Of a DNA stretch of 64,000 bases, positions 56,326 to 64,000 are shown piece after piece (the stretch's first letter is position 1; each line of letters opens with the position of its first letter). The translations under genes were made by a program, and so were the position numbers. The stretch is from contig JAUZTG010000016.1 of the NCBI GenBank assembly GCA_030734395.1, positions 1,488,001 through 1,552,000 on the forward strand, in the 5' to 3' direction. The DNA is from Sarocladium kiliense (Eukaryota > Ascomycota > Sordariomycetes > Hypocreales > Sarocladiaceae). The notes beneath the pieces are model-generated. The model did not search any database. It had not been told where the DNA came from and saw nothing but the letters and a program-made list of their open reading frames with translations.

Positions 56326-57995
56326 ATGGCTGCTGAACACGATTCAAAGAACCCCCTGTCGGGCGAATTCGACGGCCTCACTCTCAAGGATGTTACGCCC
56401 AAGTTGGAGAGAATATGGATCAAGTACCCCAGACTGGTTCAGTTGAATCTACTTCTGCTCTGTGCCTTCCTTGGCCAAACCGCGACGGGTTACGATGGGA
56501 GCATGTTGAACGGTATGCAAGCTCTTCCACAATGGCAAGCCTACTTTGGCTCTCCCACCGGTGGGAGACTCGGGGCCATGGTCAACGGTATTGTCTTTGG
56601 TGTTTTGATCTCCCTCACATTCTCGTCTCAGCTGTGTGAGAAGATTGGAAGACGGTATCCCATCACCATTGGCACCTCGATTATCATTATCGGCTCTATA
56701 TTGCAGACAGCGGCCGTTCACTATGCCATGTTTGTCCTCGGTCGCTTCTTGATTGGTATCGGAGGCGGTCTCGTGGCTGTTGCGGCACCGCAATTGATGA
56801 TGGAGTGCGCCTATCCGTCGCAGCGCGGGAAAATGGTGTCCCTTTATATGACACAATGGCCTGTGGTAAGTCCTGGCCTGATAACCATGGGCTGCCCAGT
56901 TCTGACTGACCGTTGCAGGGATATCTCATTGCGGCATGGGTCACTTACGGCACCTTCAACCTTGAATCCTCGTGGAGTTGGCGCTTGCCTAGCCTTTTGC
57001 AAGTTGTTCCATCCATGATTCAGCTGATCCTGAGCCTTTTCGCCCCCGAATCGCCCCGCTGGCTGATTTACAAAGATCGAACGGACGAGGCCATTGACAT
57101 GATAGCCAAGTATCATTCCAACGGTGATCGCCACTCGCCCTTGGTCCGGTTCCAAGTGGCAGAAATCCAAATTGCACTCACGCAAGAAAAGGAACAGAAG
57201 GCGATGCAGTGGAGCGAGTTTCTTCGCACTCCTGGCAATCGACGTCGCCTTTATATTCTCCTCTTTGTCGGCTACATGACTCAGTGGTCTGGCAACGGCC
57301 TGACGAGTTACTATCTCCCTAAGATCCTCGACTCCATCAACATCACATCGCCGGAAACACAGCTTCTGATCAACGCTTTGATTGCCATCTTCAAAGTCAG
57401 TTGCTCCATCGTCTGCGCCTTGTTGATCGACCGGGCTGGGCGTCGTGGACTTATACTTTTCGGAACTATCACTATGTTCCTGGTGTTTATCATATGGACC
57501 ATCACATCAGCCCTCAACCAAGAGCGAAACTTCGAGGATAAAAAATTAGCCTCGACTGTCGTCGCCATGATCTTTCTTTTCCACCTCGGATACCAACCCC
57601 TCGCTGCTGCCGCCATCGTCTACGTCATTGAATCTGCTCCATTCTCTCTACGGGCTAAAACCTCGATGATTTTCCAATTTTGCGCCTATACGGCCAGTGT
57701 TTTCAACAACTTTGTCAACCCAATTGCCATGGATGCTATCAAATGGCGCTACTACATCGTTTACTGTGTCATTCTGGGGTTTGAGGTAGTCATCACGTAC
57801 TTCTACCTGCCAGAGACCAAGGGCAGGGGTCTCGAGGAGATTGCGGAAATTTTCGATGGACCCGCAGCTGCGATTACTGTCTCGGACACGGAGAAGATTG
57901 TTGAACTACGGCATATCAGGAGTTCAAGTGAATCTCAGAAAGGTGATGAGGCTGTTCATCGTCAGAAGGAAGTTCGAGGAACTAAGGATGTCTGA
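56326..57995 (+). CDS. MFS sugar transporter (lactose-permease/hexose family)
   Basis: Exons 56326-56865 and 56919-57995 give 538 aa with twelve expected membrane segments. GQTATGYDGSMLNGMQAL is TM1, EKIGRRYPI the 2-3 loop, RFLIGIGGGLVAVAAPQ TM4 and APESPRWLIYKDR the loop after TM6. SGNGLTSYYLPKIL is TM7, IDRAGRRG the 8-9 loop, and PETKGRGLEEIAE the end motif. Members import mono- or disaccharides with protons at the plasma membrane. Its place opposite the glucuronyl hydrolase suggests uptake of uronides or oligouronides, which is inference. The intron at 56866-56918 falls in TM5. Confidence 0.9.
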
Positions 57996-58553
57996 TTCAG
58001 CACGTCGAACAACCCAATTGACCTCCACTTGACGGTCATGCGGACTTAGTTCGAAGGCATGTGCGGGGAAGGCGAACTTGAGTCAGGGTCAGATTAAGTT
58101 GAAATGAGGACATATGGATTTAAGTCGGCGAGAGTTAAGTTGCGTTAAGCTGTGTGGAATTAAAGTCTATTCGATTTATAAAGATTTATGAGCACAGTCA
58201 TAGCTGTTTGGGCAGACAACATATATACTACTTACGAGGACTTTTAACAGGTACGTAATTTTCCCACCAAGCGTAAACTAGATGTTAGATCCTGTAGTGT
58301 AAGTCGACAGTGCTTTGCTTCCAGTTGTGACAGCGATTTTAACTCAAGACTGACCCGCCAATGGAAACAAAAGAAGAATAAGAACAACATATAGCACTAG
58401 AAGCACGAAGCGTTTGGACTTTGAGTAACATGACGACCTCTACATGTAGCAAGCCCTGGGTGCCGAATTTGGGAATGGCGCATCTGTCGCCTAGTTATCT
58501 GTACCTAGCAGTGACCGTCTCTAGGGCAGATATAAATGTTAAAGGTCCCGTCT
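57996..58553. other. Convergent intergenic region
   Basis: 3' flanks of the transporter (plus) and the Zn2Cys6 gene (minus). The part at 58090-58200 is AT-rich with repeated ttaagt words. No gene. Confidence 0.5.
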
Positions 58554-61414
58554 CTACTCGCCGGCACAGGTGGTATCTGCGTCAAAGTGACTGGGCATCT
58601 CCTCAAAGTTGAAGTCGTCCCAGCTAATAACGCGATCCATTTCCGCGAAATCCTGATCTGTAAAGGTTTGTAATATGCTGGTCAGCTCGTCCGGTGGTCC
58701 TTTGAAAACCCCAAACCCTCCGACATCTGGTACACCTGATGTTGATGGCCAATGTTGGGCAGTAGGATCGCTTAAGAGATTTGCACCAGACACGTCGAGA
58801 GGTACCCCGACAGAGGTGGATGTCAGCGGTTGACCTAGTGGCGGCTGCATTGCGAAATCTGCAGTCGCAACAGCAGGCAAGACTTGTCCTAGGTGATGGT
58901 TCTTTTGGCCCTGATTGTGAGAGCTCTGCACTTCGTCTTGAGATTGATCTTTAGCCGTCCACGAGAGATCGCCCTCAAGAGGGCCGACAACTCTCAAAGT
59001 GAATTCAGGACTCTCCAGGCAGCGCTTGCGAAGAATCTGGAGGCGCGCTACCAGTTGAGCCGACAGCGGTGGCTCTGAGCGGCTCTGTTCTTGGGAGCAA
59101 AGCCATCGCCGTGACGCCTCGTGTAGGCACTCGACCAAAACCGAAAACTTTGGATTTAATGGCAGCCCGTGAAGTTGAGAGTGCACTGTGTAGGTAACTA
59201 TCGTTATTATTGTACCTTGCGCAGGCCGAGAAAACTCACCAAGAAGCACCCGAGCACTGACATAGCCACAAAATGAAAAGTGTGGAGAAAGCGGCATGCG
59301 CTCTGGTGCCCGAGCCAGATAATTCCTGGCGATGTGTGCTGTTTCAATGGCTGCTGACTGACATGTCTCAGCACTGTAAGTGTATGGGAGCTCGAGCCCC
59401 TTCAACTGAGGCTCGGGGTAGCCGATTCGTTGGTGCAAGAGGATCATCGAGGTGTTATGCGTGATATGGGCTAGGGACATATTGGGGTCCAATGCTGTTG
59501 TCGCCTCCGGAGGGACTTCAGCATCTCTCCACTTAGTAGGTAGAAAGGTTTTCCAGCTATTCGCGTCACTGTTAGCAACTTGGCATTATTAGTACTTTGA
59601 AAGTACGAGGAATGCCTTACTGAATCAGTCGAAGATCAAGTTCCTTGAATCGGGTGAGCCAGCAGGAAACTTCCTGGCGATTACTGAAATCAACCTTCTG
59701 ATGTAGGAAGTACATGTTGATCCGACATAGAGACTCCAGAGATTCAACGTAGTATGCAAAAGCACCGATAACTGATGTATCCATATACGAAGTTGGCGGT
59801 TGTAACTCCTGGACACCTCGAGCGGTACTGCCAAGGCCCGCGCCGCTGGTCTCTGAGGACTGTCCTGGGCTTGAATGATGGGCAGGTAGAAACGCTATTG
59901 ACTTGCCAATTCTGGCGGCTGATTTATCCCACATGCCGAAGTATGGTGACAAGGCAGGGTTGTCTCGGTTCCAGCGTGTCCCACATGCAGGAAGTCTTCG
60001 TGAAACGTTGTCGGCAGTAAGTCCTATATTCCATCTAGTGAGAGGTAAGCCCAGGAATAGTTCGAGGTGATCCAATTAAAATTCACTAACCCTGTCAGGA
60101 CAGAGCAGATTCTACAAATATTAGCAGCTTCCCATGTTGGAGTCAGCGATAACCTTACCGGTCCAGTATAAAGATATTCCAAAACACTCTTCGACGTTCC
60201 TCTTGCTCCATCCAATCGGCGGGCGGATGTAGCGGCTTCGGTCTCAAGAATGCCTCTGGCAAATCGATATCCTCCTCCTCAGCGCTTAATTGGAGATATT
60301 CTGCCATTCTGGTAAGGGACGCGACTATCGGCCAAGCTCTCAGCAGCTCGCCGTTGCCGATCTTTACGCACAACTTAGATCGATGGTTCTTATCAGGCTG
60401 CGGACTTGGTACTTACATGTGTGAACGCGATAATAATCAAGGCTTGGAGACTCTCGACCGTAAGACTGTTGCTTGCCCTCGTAATAACGGTATTTCTCAA
60501 TTGCTCGAACTCTTGCGCTATGCGATCGGCAGGGAGGCGACCTTCAGAGAGGTTCAGGAGGCGTAATGCCGCAGCTAACATCGCATATAATGGTAGAGGC
60601 GTTTCAGCTGCTTCGAGCAGCCCGTGTAGTTCTCGTCTAAACGTCGTCTCGTGGATCATTGGGATCCAAGGGTGAATATTCGTGAAGTAGGCATCGAGCA
60701 GAGACTCAAGACGTGTTCCAGGGGAAAAGTACGATGACACATCAAGCCCCTCATCGAATCCAGATGTGGGATTCCCGATCCTGGGCGGTTGGATTGCTTC
60801 GTCGTCGCATCTCTGGCGTTTGCTACGGTGCTGATGGTTGTTGTTGCTTGCGCTTGAATGTGATGTGGGCGAAGCCGGGCGGGGCACGAAGAACTGCGAC
60901 AAAGAAGAGACGCTGGAACTCAGATTTTGGATTTGTGTAGCAAGTACTGAGAGGGCAGCCGTGCCTGAAGCCCCAAGATCGGTATCTGTGATAGCAGTAC
61001 TCCGAGTTGGGGAACCAGCGGCGAAACGGAGCGGTGGTGAGCCATCTCGTTCATGCCGAAGAAGCGCATGCTCGAGATATTCTGGATGACAGTCAGTTGC
61101 ATCTTGACTAAGAAAGAAATTCTGGAAGATAAGCCATACCTATTCGCTTGTGCAGCTTGTCTATTGTACCACGCTTCAACCCCGGCCTCCTTCTACTTGA
61201 GTCGTAGAAGCACGACTCACCTGCGAGATATCAGCAACACCTCGACAGTAAATCCCCAAGTCTGGAGGGGAGGAGATCAGTACTGACCCAGCCGTCTGCA
61301 ATTTGAGCAGGAGGGTCTTTGGCGAGAGCACTTTTGCTTGCGGGTTCGGCATCCGTCGCAAGAGGGCGGTGGAACCTCTGCTTCAGGGGTCGCTGCATCC
61401 TTATTCTGATCCAT
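58554..61414 (-). CDS. Zn2Cys6 transcription factor of the uronide module (827 aa)
   Basis: Eight exons (5' to 3'): 61414-61288, 61220-61140, 61081-60417, 60373-60159, 60111-60091 (21 nt), 60034-59621, 59568-59240 and 59185-58554. The zinc cluster has Cys19, 22, 29, 36, 39 and 46 (SCDGCRTRKQKC, CSNCRRLGESC), then a basic linker and coiled helix (KLHKRIEYLEHALLRHE). The fungal_trans domain starts near 190 (PWIPMIHETTFRREL). FWNIFILDRICSVLTGW crosses the 21 nt exon, and NMSLAHITHNTSMILLHQR is the late helix. The last intron (54 nt) is phase-neutral, so a retained form is possible. It lies between the transporter and the lyase and is the natural candidate regulator of the module. Confidence 0.85.
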
Positions 61415-62198
61415 TGACAGTGTTATGTTGTTTGCATTGAGATGTCACGATGCGGTGGAGGGAAAATGGCCCGGCACGCAATCGGGGACGGTGGGGTTTT
61501 GGCCTCGTTGGTCTTCATGCGGGGAGAAGACAAGCTTTGGTTCACGAAGGACGAGATCGTAGTGTGTTAATCTGTGGAGGTTGGTGTGAGGAACGTTACA
61601 TTGATGGAGAGGCTGATCAAAGTGAGATTGGGGTTGTGTGGAGTAGTGGGGTTCTAGTAGGAGGCCATTTTCAACCCCAAGTGCAAGTGTTAACCTCTAT
61701 CTATCGTAGCGTGGCCCAAGGTACACATCAAGGGGGGCGGTGGAAGGACGCATTGTCCATGATATCAGCGGGATGTGGCCAAGGAAATCTCCTACAGTAT
61801 GGTGGCAATTCTTTGAGGAGATACTCCACTAGCTGTATATCTATGTGGCCTTTGCAATAGATACACTGTTGAGTAGCCTCGTATGTACTCTGTGGCAGAT
61901 ATTAGCCTGTGGCATTTTCCTAGGTTTTCGGTATTTATGCGATTCTGGTTCTCCAAACTCTTTGTATTCACACCATTTGCATAATCTAGCTAACATGCAA
62001 CCGTAGACCACCGCTCCATGTCCGCCTTGCATTCGCCAGTGCGAGTCGCCAGCTTCCAAGGGCGCGATTCTCCAAGAAATAGCCTGAAGGTATTCGAATT
62101 CGCTGCCAGCTTACCCAGGTCAATTTTAGATTGACGGTATTGTGCCAATTGCGGGCTTTGCTTCGAGACCACCTTGATCCTTTGCACCCATGCATGCC
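61415..62198. other. Intergenic: promoter of the Zn2Cys6 gene and 3' flank of the lyase
   Basis: About 780 bp. Several frames are open but have no domain. No CCGGCCGG element is seen here. Confidence 0.5.
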
Positions 62199-63047
62199 TT
62201 ACTTGCAAGGGTCCGCCGTGGCGTTGAAGTTCGTCGCCGTAACTTCGTCGTGGTAGACGATGAGCGTCTTCGTGTCGCCAGCTGTAGAATTGGCTGAATG
62301 GCGATACACGCCATACTGGATCGAGCCAGTGCCTGTCCATGGCGTGCCATCGGGACTCGCGGTCACATAGGTCTGAAGATCCTTCTTCGTGACGGTGTGC
62401 CCGAACTCGGATTCTCCTGGCAGTTTCATGTCGAGCTTGAAGTAGCCGGTGTTGTCACTCTTCCAGAGTACGTCGAATTGGAAGTCCATCCATTGGTTCA
62501 CATACGGCATGACATCGTCGATAATCACTTGCTTGTAGACATTTCCACCCCAGCCGAGCACGAGATTCGTACCGATGATTGCGAGATGGAGATCGTGTCC
62601 GCCGCCGTGATGTTTGAACTGCCAGACCACGTCCTCTGCAGGCGCATCGCGTGTTCCCTTCACGGAGGGGACGAGATCCTTGATCAACATGCTGAAACTG
62701 TATTCGCCGTACTCGCCGTCCTTGTAGATGGCCCCGGGGAAGCCGGCGAATCCATATTCGCTGCGAGCGTAAGGGCCGCCGCCGACATACGCCGGGTCAT
62801 CCAAGACCACCTTATTGGCAACGGCGAAAGCACTGTTATGTGCGCCACCCTCAACTATGTAGTCAGCGTCCTCGGCCGTGGCGAGGCCTGGTTCGATGCC
62901 AGGAACTAAGATTCGCTGGGAGCCCGTCGTTGGATGTCCGGAGTTCACGGTGCCATCTTCGTAGTCGACCTTGAAAACTGCCACTGCGGATACGGACGCT
63001 GCGAGTGTCGAGAATGTTATCGCAGAAACAATCTGAGTCGGCTTCAT
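62199..63047 (-). CDS. Secreted polysaccharide lyase (heparinase-I/glucuronan-lyase-like)
   Basis: Single exon, 282 aa. Signal peptide MKPTQIVSAITFSTLAASVSA. The mature part is a beta-jelly-roll: FKVDYEDGT at the start, YGEYSFSMLIKDLVPS, then VVWQFKHHGGGHDLHLAI (His-rich strand near the expected active site), NQWMDFQFDVLWKSDNTGYF, and a final strand TLIVYHDEVTATNF. This order and length resemble the fungal lyase family that includes heparin lyase I and PL20 glucuronan lyase. It should cut a uronic-acid polymer by beta-elimination and so produce the unsaturated ends taken by the neighbouring GH88 enzyme. The exact polymer (glucuronan, ulvan-like or wall polyuronide) is not decidable. The promoter holds a TATA box and a dense CCCCGG region. 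Confidence 0.68.
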   Translation of the reverse strand: MKPTQIVSAITFSTLAASVSAVAVFKVDYEDGTVNSGHPTTGSQRILVPGIEPGLATAEDADYIVEGGAHNSAFAVANKVVLDDPAYVGGGPYARSEYGFAGFPGAIYKDGEYGEYSFSMLIKDLVPSVKGTRDAPAEDVVWQFKHHGGGHDLHLAIIGTNLVLGWGGNVYKQVIIDDVMPYVNQWMDFQFDVLWKSDNTGYFKLDMKLPGESEFGHTVTKKDLQTYVTASPDGTPWTGTGSIQYGVYRHSANSTAGDTKTLIVYHDEVTATNFNATADPCK

Positions 63048-63198
63048 TGTGGCTGTCGGGTAGTTGTCAATCGGCTCCGTGCCTGTCAGTGGATGTACTG
63101 AATGTGAAAATAGGGTGATGTTCTCTTCGAAGCGAGGTAACTGTTTTATGATGAGATTGAAGCTTCATCTCTAAAAGAGTAGAAAGCGGCGAATTCGC

Positions 63199-63206
63199 TT
63201 TATATA
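63199..63206 (-). promoter_or_regulatory. TATA box of the lyase gene
   Basis: TATATAAA on the minus strand, about 152 bp before the ATG at 63047. Confidence 0.55.
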
Positions 63207-63321
63207 GACTATACATGCCTCATGAGTATCCTCGACCCTCTTGATACTCGTTTCCACATAATCTCTTCATTTAGTGAGAAATGTCTGATGCAATCCTAAC
63301 AAGGGCTTCGGTCTAAACTTC

Positions 63322-63423
63322 GCCGGCCGGGCATGTCTCCCCCGGCGTCGGGTTGGTATGTCTTCACCGGCGCGCCGGGTATACTTCCCCCGGAAAGTCG
63401 TCATAGGGGAAATCCGGGGGAAG
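63322..63423. promoter_or_regulatory. CCCCGG-rich upstream block with inverted repeat
   Basis: It begins with CCGGCCGG (63322-63329). Three imperfect 25-30 bp direct repeats follow (gcatgtctcccccggcg, gtatgtcttcaccggcg, gtatacttcccccgga). The third has an exact inverted partner: cttcccccgga (63384-63394) and tccgggggaag (63413-63423). CCCCGG fits the CreA-type SYGGRG consensus on one strand, so both carbon repression and a zinc-cluster activator are possible. Confidence 0.5.
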
Positions 63424-64000
63424 CCTCGCTATACCTCAGATGAAGTAAGGGGTTGTAGATCAGAAACCTGGGGTCAATCATTATTCTGGTTTGTATGAGC
63501 GGTTATCTAGTGAGGAGGAGTTCCAAAAGCTATTTGTCATGATCGACAGCCTTAGTTGTTACGGTCTTTTTTAGTGCTACAACTGGGGCCGAAGAAGCTC
63601 TTCTCATTACTCGAAGGTCGGGGGTGTTGGAGAACACTGGGTAGTGCCGCGTCCCCTGTTCAAACACATCGCATCTATGGCGACGACTTCTTCTTATCCC
63701 GTATTCCCGATGCTCCTCATAGTTAACTGCGTGCAGGCAACCATACTAGGTGGTGACCGATACGTGACGGATTGAGATGACCATTCTAGACCACGGTCTC
63801 GCACGTAGTCGATTCTCCTAGTGACTTTCCAGAGTGGTACTTGAACGTAGACCAATTCGATCCTATGGTATAATCCCGTAGTTCATTATCATCTTCGGAG
63901 AGGGAAAACAGGTGCAGAAGATTAGACTAAGGTGGAGAGCTTTTACGCTATTCGAAGCTGAAATTCAGTATAAGTGAAGGGAATGGGCTACTTCATCTAT
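63424..64000. other. Terminal intergenic stretch
   Basis: No gene or recognisable element seen up to the window end. Confidence 0.45.

Noticed and set aside
61262..61287. 26 nt alternative intron in the zinc-cluster exon of the third Zn2Cys6 gene
   Set aside because: Too short for fungal splicing; the 67 nt intron (61221-61287) gives the usual C-x6-C ending of the cluster.

Overview
The window is nuclear DNA of a filamentous ascomycete (Pezizomycotina). The signs are many 45-70 bp GT-AG introns with CTNAC-type branch sites, three Zn2Cys6 regulators, one C2H2/fungal_trans regulator, one bZIP/DUF3425 regulator, a HeLo-domain protein, fungal PEX6 and a GPI-anchored wall protein. A roughly 1.3 kb TA-rich block at 29.8-31.2 kb looks like a repeat degraded by repeat-induced point mutation (RIP). 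I cannot fix the genus; such islands are common in Dothideomycetes. I resolved 27 protein-coding genes. Their exon structures were built by hand so that reading frame and family motifs continue across every junction. I found no tRNA, rRNA or CRISPR.

Region A (1-31 kb) is a mixed or mostly ordinary region: a HeLo/pseudokinase protein, a tiny Cys-rich protein, a GPI wall protein, a Zn2Cys6 regulator tail-to-tail with a P-loop kinase, a sugar transporter, a secreted S33-type peptidase, a second Zn2Cys6 regulator, an alpha/beta hydrolase, an SH3BGR-like acidic protein and PEX6. It ends in the TA-rich island.

Region B (31.5-53.7 kb) is a dense set of tailoring or catabolic enzymes: a SnoaL/NTF2-like protein, two GDXG-type hydrolases, a carotenoid/stilbene oxygenase, an ABM-like barrel protein, a Baeyer-Villiger monooxygenase, a P450, an SDR, an EthD protein and a beta-lactamase-fold hydrolase. 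It carries two regulators of its own (C2H2 and bZIP). No PKS, NRPS or terpene synthase is present. A repeated element, GTGTCAG (extended GTGTCAGCGA), lies in five intergenic regions here, mostly 130-225 bp before start codons. I infer a co-regulated gene cluster of unknown product.

Region C (53.8-63.4 kb) is a compact polyuronide-use module: a secreted polysaccharide lyase, a GH88/GH105-type unsaturated glucuronyl hydrolase, a sugar transporter and a Zn2Cys6 regulator. CCGGCCGG elements lie 180-275 bp upstream of the lyase, hydrolase and transporter genes. The logic is extracellular lyase, then unsaturated oligouronides, then hydrolysis and uptake, resembling a fungal version of a bacterial polysaccharide utilisation locus.
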